A stretch of 64,000 nt of DNA from Lentinus brumalis (GCA_001792895.1 MARA01000065.1:62001-126000); one strand, 5' to 3'; positions 47,930 through 57,592 are shown, counted from the stretch's first letter. Made by a program: numbers and translations. The notes: generated by a model from the sequence alone, not told the origin.

Positions 47930-48297
47930 TGTTACGAACAGCCTCCCCGGTACTATTCATTTCCTTTCCCAGTCATCCTATTGTTCGATCACCATGATTC
48001 CCATGGTCCCTCTCACGCTATTGTCTTCATCCATGATGTCTCTCACGCTATTGTCTTCTGACACTATTGTTCCCTCATGTATATAAGACCACCAGCGCTA
48101 CCTGGGGACCCTCAGTTTCGACCTCTTGTCCCCAGGTAAGCCAAGCTGTACTTCGCTCTGTAGATACCTCTCTCAATACATCTTGTCCCCAGCCCTGATC
48201 GTCGAGCATTGCTCCGCTCTCGCTGCACAAGTGCTCGTCGACGCCCCTGCTCGTCTCGTGAGTCTTTCCTGATCCCCCTCGACGATCAGTCGTAACA
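47930..48297 (+). repeat. 3' LTR
   Basis: 368 bp, no difference from the 5' LTR found on reading the two side by side. Followed by the target copy GCCAC and the resumed reading frame of cargo gene F. Confidence 0.95.
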
Positions 48298-49301
48298 GCC
48301 ACAGACCTATCATCCAACGTTGAACGAGGCCGTCAGTGCCGCGCGCGCGGCCGATGTCCCCGTCATCATCTTCCCCGCGCTGCTGCGTATGGATTTGATT
48401 GAACCGACGGCGGAGCAATTCTTTCGCGACATTGCGCGCGCGCGGCATAAGTCATGTCAGAGCTGCATCGACGCGAACGTCAAATGCGTCCTGCACAACG
48501 GCTCATCGTACCGCTGCCTTCGTTGCTGGGTCAAGCAACTCCCTGGCTGCTCGCACGAAGCTTGTAAGTTCTTACCACATGCTTGGTCTCAGATGGATGT
48601 ACTGACACTGGTGTAGATATGGTAGAACGAGGATACAGAAACCCGCCAATCTGCAAACCATACTCAGATGCAGCCAAAGACAACCTCACGCCGGTCCCAG
48701 ATAACCTCGTGTGGGGCGGGCTAGGTCGGCAGGCATCAGACATTGCGGATGTGCCCAAGGAAGTGGATGAGGAGGACGACGACGAGAGCGTGACGGTCAT
48801 GCTCTCAGAGAAGGAGGAGCAGGAGGACGAGGAGGACGAGGAGGACGAGGAGGACGAGGAGGACGAGGAGGACGAGGAAGACGAGGAAGACGAGGAAGAG
48901 GAAGACGAGGAAGACGAGGAAGAGGAAGCAGGTGCGTCGGATGACCTAGGGCGCAAGGGAAAGGGGAAGAAGCCGTCGAATACCTCGGGCGTACCACGGA
49001 CCAAACGTAAGACCAAGCGTTCGAACGTCGAGCGACTCCTTGAGGGCATCGCGAAGGACGTGAAGACCATCGTCGAGTTGCTGAAGGACAAGTCGGGCAC
49101 GGTGAATCGCGACGTGATCGTCAAGGACGAGGACGCACTCCCTCAATCGCTCGACGCCTACGATTTCACTGCACGGAGGCGTAAGTACATCCATATCGCA
49201 CACTGTCAGGTACTGATATTCTTGCAGGTGCTGGCCAAGAGCAGCAAGGGCCCGTCGCAGAGCCTTCGCGTGCTTCAGGGGAGGGGCAGTCCAGATACTA
49301 G

Positions 49302-50084
49302 AGTGTATCCCCGCTTTGTATCGCGCACAACAGTGATAGACAGCGGACTGTATTTGAAGAACTCCTCGATAGCTGCTGTACTCTACGAGACACGAACGAG
49401 CCTGGTCTTAGTTGTACTCATAACTCGTCTCCTTGACTCTCCTGCACCATCGTCCTCGTCCTCGGTCACTGCGCCGTTGCTGTCCGGGGTGTTCGCACAT
49501 GGCTTGATCTCCTCGTTCAGACTCGCTGTCTGAGGCAAGCTTGAGCGTGTCGTAGAGGAGCGGGAGGAAGGGTGAGGCGGAACGGCATCTTGGGATGAGG
49601 CGGACGAATCGAATCCATCGACCGTCTCGTAGTTATATGAGCGATGCGGGCTCGAGAGCACAAGTGGGCTCTCCATATAGGGCGTGGTGTGGCGTGGCCT
49701 TGCGCGACGCGTGCCGAGCCAGGGCGCTGAACGCGTGGAGAATGCGGACACATGATCGCGTCGTGAACGCGCCCCGCGACACGCCCATGTGACCGCGTTG
49801 AGGAGCACGCTGCCTGACCTGCTCGCCCCTTCTTCTTGCTTCGATCTTGGGACGGTGCTGCAGCGGTCGAAGGGCAGGAATCCTGTGCGTGAAGGGCGGG
49901 AACGCCGCTGCAGCATCATCCGCTTCAAGTCAGATCTGGTACGCCGCTGCACGACGCAGCTTGAATTTGCATTTAGGACGCTGGTAGAGCACACTCCTGG
50001 TGGAAGTGCTCGACGGGACGCCGCTGTAGGAGGCCCAGCTCAGCTCACCATATTGAGACGCTGCCGCAGCAGGGCTGGGGAGGG
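49302..50084. other. Intergenic region between cargo genes F and G
   Basis: Short frames only. The part after 49.4 kb looks non-coding on both strands, although a Ser/Asp-coding-like stretch on the minus strand (about 49390-49560) is open. No recognised site other than the TATA-like box of gene G. Confidence 0.4.
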
Positions 50085-50093
50085 GATAAATAC
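50085..50093 (+). promoter_or_regulatory. TATA-like box of cargo gene G
   Basis: GATAAATAC about 85 bases before ATG 50175, with a pyrimidine-rich stretch between them. Confidence 0.5.
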
Positions 50094-50174
50094 TCATGAG
50101 AAGCTTCGTATCGTACGCTAACTTGAACTCTGTCCTCTTTTAGCCCCCTACTTCGCCTCCTCCTACTCTCAGCC

Positions 50175-51199
50175 ATGGCGTCGCCTGTGTACCTCGTTCG
50201 CGGTGTTCTCATACACAACAACTACCATCCCTCCCTCCGCGATGCAGTGGAGGAAGCCCAGAGCAAGGGTATCGTGGTCGCCCTGTTCCCTGCCCTTGAG
50301 CGGGTGGAACACATCCCCGACGGTGATGTCGTCTTGTGGCTCGAACGCATTACGATTGTGCGTGGCAAACCATGCAGCACATGTGTCAAGGCCGGCCACG
50401 ACTGCATTCTACACATGGGCAATTCTTACCGGTGTTTGCATTGCCTGATCGGTGATGCACCTGAGTGCGATCATCAAAAAGGCGAGTTCGAACGGTTCGT
50501 ATTCATGTACGCTGACTGACTTGTCAACAGAGATGGAGCGCTACGGGTATGGAAGCAAGCCCTGGTGCTACGACTACAGGGTTGCCCGGGAGTTGAAGCT
50601 CACGCCCGTGCCCAAGGAATTCCGATGGGCGGACAAGAGAAAGCAGTCGAAAACGTTGCTCCACGACGTCTTGCGGTCGGCGCAAGATGGTGAGGACGCC
50701 GAGGGCCAGAACGACGCGACCGACACACCGGCCATTGCCCACATCGAGGCCGGGAGCGAGAGTGAGTACGAGAATGAGGACGAGAATGAGGAGGACCAGC
50801 TCGTCTCCGACGACGAGCCAGCGCCGGCGAAGGCGAAGGGTAAGGCGTCGCCGGTGCGCAGGTCCCAGGGTTCTCAGGCGGGCAAGGCAGATGGATTGAG
50901 CAAGAAGGCGGCCTCACGCAAACGGAAGGCGGGACAGACTGGCCAGACCGGCGATGTCAAACCTGAGCCCAAGAAGACGAAGAAGAACGGCAAGGACTCG
51001 ACCGAGGACATGCTCCTTCGTCTGCTCGCAAACAGCGAGGAGGCGTTGGAGATTGCCCGGGAGCTGCTTGAGATCCAGCGTAGGTTCACTGTCCAAATCT
51101 GTTACTACACAGCTGATGTATGTCGTAGGCTCGAAGAGCGGCACCATTGCGACGTCTGAAGCTGTCGCGGGTCCATCGCGCATCTCGGGCTCGGAGTAG
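50175..51199 (+). CDS. Cargo gene G: Cys-cluster acidic/basic protein, paralog of F
   Basis: Start ATG 50175 (MASPVYLVRGVLIHNNYHPS), stop TAG at 51197-51199, three exons. The N-terminal part (YHPSLRDAVEEAQSKGIVVA, LFPALERVEHIP) matches gene F. A cluster CSTCVKAGHDCILHMGNSYR, CLHC, CDH gives the same Cys/His spacing as F. Exon 2 reads AEMERYGYGSKPWCYDYRVA and TPVPKEFRW, then an acidic stretch (SESEYENEDENEEDQ), a basic region (KKAASRKRKAG, EPKKTKKNGKD) and LLRLLANSEEALEIARELLE, a helix equivalent to VERLLEGIAKDVKTIVELL in F. The last exon encodes SKSGTIATSEAVAGPSRISG. Tandem duplication with F. No known domain recognised; a zinc-dependent chromatin or DNA-binding accessory protein is a guess from composition. 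Confidence 0.65.
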
Positions 51200-51557
51200 C
51201 TTTGTCTTGGGTAAGTGTCATTGGCTTCGCTACTGACTATGATCGTTGTACTAAAATACAACATGGAACAGAAGAACGCGAAGGAGCTCCATCGTTGTCC
51301 CTGCGGTGTACGCCCTTCGAACGTCTTACTGTCTGAACGTCGATCGTCTTAAAACTGTACATGTATACATGCCTGAACAGCTATCTCTGAGGCTCTGAGG
51401 ATGTATTTACTGCTTTCCCAACGATATCAGCTCTCCAATATGTTTCTATGTCTCACTAGTCTATTGAACGTAGAATGCGATATGTGTATGTCTTCAAGCA
51501 TGCGAGGACGGACCCAAAAGGGCCCTACATATCGCTACAACTTGGCAGTCTAAGAAA

Positions 51558-51647
51558 GCGTCGGTGGGGCAGCTGGGGTTGCGCTTGACAGTAATTTTGT
51601 CCGGCGTCAAGTTGAGGTCGCAGGTTCGAATCTGGCTGGGTGCACCA
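51558..51647 (+). pseudogene. tRNA-like relic with encoded CCA
   Basis: The 3' half reads GAGGTCGCAGGTTCGAATCT then GGCTGGGTGCACCA: a T-arm with TTCGAAT loop, an acceptor strand TGGGTGC and CCA. The 5' strand GCGTCGG at 51558 pairs with it at six of seven positions counting wobbles. A CTTGAC/GTCAAG stem lies where the anticodon arm should be, but the loop is 16 nt and lacks a proper U33, and the T-stem has one mismatch. Encoded CCA is not expected in a fungal tRNA gene, which points to a reverse-transcribed or borrowed sequence. It lies 27 bases from the right inverted repeat. Confidence 0.4.
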
Positions 51648-51674
51648 AAAACGCGGGATGCATCCTCGATCGCA

Positions 51675-51725
51675 CAGGTTGCATCCTGGGAGACCTAGGA
51701 TGTATCCTGGGCACTGACAACCTAC
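51675..51725 (-). repeat. Right terminal inverted repeat
   Basis: Reverse complement carries GTCAGTGCC, GGATACATCC and GGATGCAACCTG in the order seen at the left end. Several AGGATGYATCC near-palindromes lie within and just inside it (51655-51710). Confidence 0.7.
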
Positions 51726-51732
51726 GCTTGCG
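51726..51732. repeat. Target-site duplication, right copy (GCTTGCG)
   Basis: Matches 18382-18388; followed by CAATCCTCGGGCTTACCTCTGAGG, the second half of the host intron, which is recognisable in the duplicate at about 63853-63878 (TACCCTCGGGCTTACCTCTG). Confidence 0.7.
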
Positions 51733-51765
51733 CAATCCTCGGGCTTACCTCTGAGGCACGATCAG

Positions 51766-52259
51766 GTCGTGGTCGTTGTGTGGCAAAGCGGCGAGAACAA
51801 TGAGAATATCATTATAGCGACGAATAACAGCCTAAGTCACCGCAGCTTCTGGAAGGTCATGGGCTACTTCGTAAATGGGGGCTTGGTTCCGGTCATTGTA
51901 AGTGTCAACTGCCGGTGCTCAGCGCTCAGTGCTCAGTGCTTTCGATTGCTAACACGGCACTGCCGGCACCGTGACAGGCAATATACCCCATGTTCATCAT
52001 CCTAATGGTCGCGCTCAAGAGGACGTGTCAGACAAATGGGCCGCACATGCTCTCGACGCAGATCCGATTCGAGTCTCAACCTGCGTCCGCGTCTCCTCGT
52101 CCACCGACGGCTCAAGGGGGATTCGGAAGCCGCACGCACGGGCTTGGCCTGAGCAGATCGTCGGTTATCGAAGCCAGTACCAGCAACTCAGACTTGTCCA
52201 TGCAAGAGTTGGGAAAGGATGTAGAGCTTCGGGAGGGATGTCTTGACCTACAGCCCTGA
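51766..52259 (+). CDS. Family-T membrane protein, 3' exons of the split gene
   Basis: Exon 51766-51897 (VVVVVWQSGENNENIIIATN then FWKVMGYFVNGGLVPVI) joins in phase to the exon that ends AYSAIW at 18358. The last exon, 51978-52259, encodes AIYPMFIILMVALKRTCQTN, the equivalent of the GMYPTLIIIVCAVDKS segment of other copies, and a Ser-rich tail ending LREGCLDLQP. The acceptor CACGATCAG and donor GTAAGT are intact. These exons align with the duplicate at 63893-64000 (FVNGGL). Without the element the gene would be complete and open. Confidence 0.7.
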
Positions 52260-53094
52260 TTTCCGAATGACGCTGTGCAATTCATTCTGTGCGATAAGTG
52301 TGAGACTCTACACCCTGCAGCTCTGTGCATGGCTGTTGTCTGTCTCCACATACATGCTCTATACAAAGAGTGTTGTCCACCTCACCGCTTTATGCCACCT
52401 CGCGGGCGCCCCTGGTCGGCATGGCAGTACAGATCTACATCTCCGACGCCGCTGACCGTGGAACAGAGGCCTAGGACCCGTTGCGCTGAAGGAACACGAA
52501 GACGTCTGCTGTGCAAGCTCATCCAGCAGCTGCTTCGAGCGCCTCGCAATCAGCGCCTAGTACTCTTGTACGGCAACGGAGCCAAACGCATGATTCCACG
52601 GTCAGCGGCGGCGCAGATGCTCCTGGCCGTCACCGAGCCCGATCATGGCATTGTCTTCCGCGCGATGGCCTGAACGCAAGTATGCTCCCGACGATGTCTT
52701 GCGGAGATCGACTATGAGGAAATGATGCGTAGGCACCGGGGAGTCGGGGACTGACCTGGACCCTTCGGGACCCCAGCTGTACTGAGGAGTGGCGCGATGC
52801 CTTCGGAGTTGCGGATTGATAGCTCGTTCGAACCTGAGCCGTTCTCGGTTTGCACGAGACGCGTGTTGTTCCAACGCCTGTCGTTGACTTCGGACCGTCG
52901 CGACCGCAGGAGATCTAGTCGATACAGAGGAGTCAAAGAGCAGCGGCCGCATGGTCCAGAGAGGGCTAGCGACTGCTGACCTGGAAGTTATCATATGCGG
53001 ACACCTCCCAGAGTCGGAACTCTCGTAGACAGTAAATAACGAGCCATCCCGTGAATCAATACCACATCCAGAAAGCCCGATGCCACCATAAATC
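52260..53094. other. Stretch with no recognised gene
   Basis: One 132-codon plus-strand frame at 52275-52673 (MQFILCDKCETLHPAALCMA) has no recognisable motif, and the rest is short frames. Intergenic between the split gene and the leftward copy ending at 53095. Confidence 0.4.
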
Positions 53095-54796
53095 TTAAGA
53101 CACCGGTCCGTTCATCTCGACCGTCGCGTTTCCCAGTGGAAGGACAATATTCTCGTCGGCGACATACACAGACGTCGCGCTCACTAGCTCTGAGAGAGTC
53201 CCGCGTGGGTGGCTCAATGGCACGCCAGCAAATACGAGGGACGCGTTCCGCGCTCCATCGTCGTCCGAGGCCTTCCTGTAGCGAGATTTGTCGACCGCGC
53301 ACACGATGATGACGAGGGTCGGATACATGCCCTGCAAGTACAGCAGAACGTCAGCGACGATGTTCGCCCGAAGTCGGGTGAGCAACAGCCAGTACTCACG
53401 ATGAGCGCGACGGCACATCCTTCCATCACGTAGTAGAAGCGGTTCGCGAATACCGAGTCCGCGGGCACGAGGGACATGGACGAGAGTTCGTACACCACTA
53501 TAGTCAGCTGGGCAGGGTTCCCGGCTGTGAGCTCGGTCCCTCCGTTACCATGGAAGCACGGTGCTCACCCAGAGCGCACAATACAGCAGACCGGACTCGA
53601 CGAGGAGCGCGAGAGTTCGCTCCACTTGCGTGCGCCGGGATTGTCCTCGGAGGTACGACACGACGACGCGGCGGTGCTCCCTGTGTATGTGAGGAGTAGC
53701 AGCGGTCAGCGAATGTGCAACGGAGTCCGCCGATTGTGGGTCGCACCAGGCACGGTACGCGATCAGGCTCGTTGCAACGGCGTTCGTCAGGAAGGAGGAC
53801 AGCCCGGCAGCGATGCCCCATGCGTCTCCGCTGAACATCGTGCCGCGGGTGGCCACTGAGCCCAACCCTAACTGGGGCGCAGGGATCGTGTTGCCAGCGG
53901 CCGCAGCTTGCGTTCTGCAAGCATCCTTCGTATCGAGTACACCGGTCACTAGATGACTCAGTACGCGCGAGCAGGAGGAGCTTGAAAGATGCGTACGTAC
54001 ACGTAGTGAGCAAGATTACGATGGCGCAGATGGAGCGGACGACCCGGTTATCTGGCCAGAGAGCCCACGCACGCCACCAGACGATGGAATCTCCGATGAT
54101 AACCTAGCCGACAGGCGCGATGAGGTCTGGGGAAGGACTGATGAGGATGACTCACTCACATTGACTGTCAACGCCGTGGTTCCTATGCAATCATGTATAT
54201 TGTACGTCTTAAAGCTGCTGTACAGGAGTGTCGTTACCTGCTCTTGCAGACAATCAGTCCGCGCAGCAGCTGCGTCGACTCGGAGGTCGAGTGCGCAGCG
54301 TAGCACGGTACCTGCCTGGTCCACATTCTGGGATGCGAGGTCGTGCAGGGCACTGTACGTCTCCGCTGCCGCCAGAAGGATTGCGATCCAGGAGGCGATC
54401 GCTGACATCCACATGACGATGACGGCTATGAGCATGCTTGCGATTGCGTTGCGCTTGATGCCCCTTGAGCTGTAGCGGGTCAACATACGTGTGCCAGCCC
54501 GTGCAAGCCACACACCACAGAACGTACGCTGCCACTGCAGCGAGGACAGTGAAGGACCCTTCCGGATGGTCAGCGCGGCCATCATGCACACGAAACGCCC
54601 GTTCGCACGTACCGGAAGACAGGGAAGAGAGAGTGATGTTGACTAAGCTTTGCTGCACATAGGACTCCTGAAGGACGAGTGCGAGTGCAACCTGAGCTTG
54701 ATGCACGACCAAGATCTCCGACAGGTTCGTCAGCGCAGCCTGAGAGATGTTTGCGGGAGTCGCATTCGGAGACGCTAGCAGTGAGCCAATATTCAT
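53095..54796 (-). CDS. Seven-TM-like membrane protein, family T
   Basis: Leftward multi-exon gene, start ATG 54796 (MNIGSLLASPNATPANISQA), stop 53095. The order of signatures follows 2172-3851: NISQAALTNLSEIL, SMLIAVIVMWMSAIASWIAI, a Cys-containing loop ending CIGTTALTVNV, IIGDSIVWWRAWALW near 54050-54100, AVATSLIAYRAWC near 53750, RTQVERTLALLVESGLLYC near 53570-53630, YVMEGCAVALIV near 53400, GMYPTLVIIVCAVDKS near 53285-53335, then a tail with RGTLSELVSATSVYV as in the 2172-3851 copy. It is closer to that copy than to the plus-strand pair. All exons appear open. Function unknown. Confidence 0.7.
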
Positions 54797-55359
54797 GCGA
54801 GGGGAGTGAGCGAGAGACCGAAAGAGACGTCGTCGTACAACTCGCGGAATATATGCGCCCAGATGCGCACGTACGGGCAGAGGTCGAAAGTGTGGATACC
54901 GTCAACAGTCCGACTGCCGGAAGGTTTATGTAGGATGCGGCGCGGGTCGCAGCGAGTCACTGTTCGCGCAGGATGTCTTGTTCTTGCTGCGACGCTCCTC
55001 AGACAACGGGCGGGAACGACGAGGGCGTGGCCGAGTGTAGAGCGCAGCTAAGAGCTGTGCCATCTACGCTTTGCCGTGTGACCAGGAGGTGGTAGGCAGA
55101 TCGGGCGAGGTAGACAGAACATCTAAAGCATGCAAACAAGAAGACGAGAAAGAAGAGGATAGTATTGAAGAGAGTATTACCCAACGCCGTACGATGTCGG
55201 GGCAACAAAGGGCGATAAGCATCCCTCAACAAATGATCCTTATGGAACTCTTACCGACTTCATTGCTGTTTTGAATCGCTTTCATGTTCATGTGAATCCG
55301 CGGGCCGTCGGGTCATACAACTTATACTCCGTACACCCACTCGTGTCCCAAGCCTCCGC
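54797..55359. other. Intergenic region
   Basis: Between the start of the family-T gene and the stop of P450 copy 2. No recognised gene; a few short frames only. Confidence 0.4.
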
Positions 55360-57592
55360 TCACGCCCGCACCTCCAGCAACACCGGCACCTCCGGCCGCG
55401 TCGACGTAAAATAATCCCTATACTCCCGCTCGAAGCTCCCCCAATCCCACCCCTCCTGCGCACAGATCCGGAACCGCTGCAGCAGCGCACACACGACCAT
55501 GCGCATCTCCTGCATCGCGAGCGTCTTCCCCACGCAGTTCATCGGCCCATGCGAGAACGGCAGGAACCCGGCCTCGTTGTGCACGAGCGCCGACTTGTCG
55601 AAGCCGCGCGCGGCGGGATCCGAGGGCGGGAGAGAGGGGTCGGCCGAGGCGAGGAGCCAGCGTTCGGGCCAGAAAGAGGAGGGATTGGTGAAGTTGCGCG
55701 GGTCGTGGTGGGCTGAGTAGATGTGGCACCAGAATATCGTTCCTGGGGAAGGTACCTGCTTGCAGGTCAGCGCAGGACGCGAGAATGGAGAGCAATGCAC
55801 GAACAAATTGCCTACTAGGACAGGGGGACCATTCGGAGGGACCTGGCGCTGGCTGCCTCCTGGAACCGGCGGATATACGCGCAAGACCTCCTTGCTGCTT
55901 GTCCGTCAGTACGAGAGCGCGTGAACGGTAGAAAAAATGTGTACATCACGGCGGCCAGGTAGGGCATCTCACGATGGTGCTCCGTGCTCGTAGCGTCCTC
56001 GCCAGGTGGATAGAAGCCGTCGATCTCAGCTTGCAGCCGATTGTACACACCCGGATGCGTGAGGAGGCAGTAAACCAGAGCAGTCACCGCGCTGGACGTC
56101 GTGTCCGCACCCGCGACGATAGCGAGCGCACCGTCGTCCACGAGCTGCTCCATCGGAGGTGGCTGCCCGGTGTTCGGTGGCAGGTCTTCTTGGTTCTGCA
56201 CAACTAGTCAGCAGCAGCTACACCGTACAAGTACATGCGCTGGGGTCCAAGATCGGGTTCTACGCACCAGGTAGTAGAACAGGTCCTTCTCCGCCGACCC
56301 CTTCTTCACGCGCGTCGCAGCACATTCCGCGCACCGGTTCAGCAAGATGCTCAGGTTCCCGGTCGCCGCTGGAATCTTCCCGACATACACTCCGAGCCAG
56401 GGCACGTGTCCAAATAACGTCGCGATGCTGTTGAACGGCTCAGCACGTGCGAGATCCGAATAAGCGATAGAAATTAGAATATAACCACGTACAACATGCC
56501 GTCGTTGAGCAGCGCCCAAACGTTCCCCTTATCGTGCCCTGCTTCGAGGAGCTCAGAACCCCGCCGAACGCAATCTCCAACGTGACGTCGTACCTGCATG
56601 CCCAGCAATCAATAGTGCCCTTCGCCACTCCGGGGACACACATGCTTCAAAGGGGAGAGGAAACGCACATGAAGTAGTTGACCCAAGTCCCAATCACGAT
56701 CGTGCCCTTCTGCTCCTCCAGGCGGGCCACGAACTGCCGCGCGCGACGTGCGATGATCTGCTCGTACTCCTTGATCGCGCCTGCGCCCATCCCGCGTTGC
56801 CAGTTCTTGCGACGGCGCAAGTGCGCGTCCGTGTCCTGGATGCCGACCAAGGGCAACGCCGTCGCGGAGAGCATGCGTCCTATGTAGTCTGCGCGGAGTT
56901 AGGAGATCGAAGAACGTTGTGAAGACGTGTCACGTACGCGGGCCTTTAGGAACGCCGGACGAGCCCAGGAGCGGGTCGATGAGCGATGCATCGCGGACGG
57001 AGAGTTCGTTCGGGCCTGTAGAGGGATGAGCCCCGGTTTGCATTGCAAGACACGTTACACTAATGTGCGGGAAAAGTCACATACCGATGCGGACGACGTC
57101 TCCATAGCGGTCATGGAGCGCCTTGATGTACTTGTGCTGGTAGCCCGGGACGCAGATGGCGGCCAGATACAGCTTCGAGATCTTGCATCCAATCGGACCG
57201 GGGTATCGGGCGAGCGGATGCAACGGCGAGAGACGGTAGATCACTACAGAAGTAGCAAGCGTGGCGAGGTAGGTCGGGTAGAGCACAAGGACCGCGTGCA
57301 GAAGCGACCATCGTGGCACCGACACGAAGGCGATGATGAACGTAGGAGGGCCGAACAGGAGCGCGGCGTGTACAGCGATGTTGTAGGTCTCGTACTTCCG
57401 GAAGATCTGGTGCGCGACCTGGAGAAGTACGTGAAGGCAGAGAGAACGACCAGGACAGGTCACATATGATAGTTGTTCCCGTAAGTAACCCTGAATGTAC
57501 GATGTTACAGATATGACACGCACCAATCCGAGGCACGCAGCGATCATTATAGCCTTCGCAGGCGACAGAGCTTCGTCGGCCGACGCTGGCAT
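55360..57592 (-). CDS. Cytochrome P450 monooxygenase (copy 2)
   Basis: Paralog of 11843-13961 on the other strand; ER-anchored haem-thiolate oxygenase, substrate unknown. Start chosen at ATG 57592 (MPASADEALSPAKAIMIAAC) because it aligns with the start of copy 1; an upstream in-frame Met at 57659 exists. Hydrophobic N-terminal segments, LARYPGPIG, RYGDVVRIG, I-helix AGADTTSS, EVLRVYPP, FWPERWLL and the haem loop FSHGPMNCVGKTLA are all present; it ends PEVPVLLEVRA. It has one more intron than copy 1, between NLFV and the PSPGTIFW exon. Near 56559-56562 a C run (G run on the coding strand) is one base shorter than needed to continue as in copy 1 (AFGG then SELLEAGHD). The rest of that exon is conserved in the shifted frame, so the loss is recent or an assembly error. 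Confidence 0.82.

Larger units (their letters stand above)
42065..48297 (+). mobile_element. Ty3/Gypsy chromovirus LTR retrotransposon, 6.2 kb
   Basis: LTRs at 42065-42432 and 47930-48297, each 368 bp, beginning TGTTACGAAC and ending CGTAACA. By eye they are identical, which implies a very recent insertion. The flanking 5-bp duplication is GCCAC (42060-42064 and 48298-48302). Gene order gag, protease, reverse transcriptase, RNase H, integrase, chromodomain defines a chromovirus of Ty3 type. It sits inside cargo gene F of the giant transposon, so it is a nested insertion. Confidence 0.95.
42025..49301 (+). pseudogene. Cargo gene F: Cys-cluster acidic protein, interrupted by the Ty3 element
   Basis: The gene begins at ATG 42025 (MVLLIARSRLASP), is broken after 42064 by the retroelement and resumes at 48303. 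Skipping the insert and one target copy restores an uninterrupted frame in which YHPTLNEAVSAARAADVP aligns with YHPSLRDAVEEAQSKGIV of gene G, and the number of residues before YHP is nearly the same (15 versus 16). Next comes a cluster CQSCIDANVKCVLHNGSSYR followed by CLRCW and CSH, probably metal binding. After an intron come TPVPDNLVWGGL, a long Glu/Asp run (48810-48935), a basic KTKRSNVERLLEGI helix and, after a second intron (donor near 49181), a short tail ending at TAG 49299-49301. The exons are otherwise open, so inactivation is recent. Function unknown; acidic and basic blocks with a zinc-type cluster suggest a nuclear or DNA-associated role. Confidence 0.65.
18389..51725. mobile_element. 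Giant KDZ-type DNA transposon with TET/JBP and cargo genes (33.3 kb)
   Basis: Boundaries come from three independent signs: interruption of a gene whose exons continue on the other side, the 7-bp flanking repeat, and terminal inverted repeats (left 18389-18450, right 51675-51725) sharing GTCAGTGCC, GATACATCCT and GGATGCAACCTG in the same order. Inside are the KDZ transposase (35740-39718), a TET/JBP dioxygenase (39948-41845), leftward genes at 26017-34388, two rightward Cys-cluster genes, a large minisatellite and a nested Ty3 element. KDZ transposases and TET/JBP genes are known partners in basidiomycete transposons. The unusual points are the size, the cargo and the clean ends. Without the nested 6.2-kb retroelement and its target duplication the element would be about 27 kb. 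Confidence 0.8.

Noticed and set aside
48810..48935. Separate GAG/GAC trinucleotide repeat locus
   Set aside because: It is in frame as an Asp/Glu run inside gene F, and gene G has a comparable acidic region, so it belongs to the protein.
51558..51647. Functional tRNA gene
   Set aside because: The anticodon loop is oversized without U33, the T-stem has a mismatch, and CCA is encoded. Better treated as a relic.
18389..51725. Starship-type giant element
   Set aside because: No tyrosine recombinase of the DUF3435/captain type was seen near either end. A KDZ transposase and inverted repeats are present instead.
52275..52673. 132-codon frame MQFILCDKCETLHP...
   Set aside because: CxxC-like start but no further conserved pattern, no paralog and no supporting splice sites; overlaps the tail region of the split gene.
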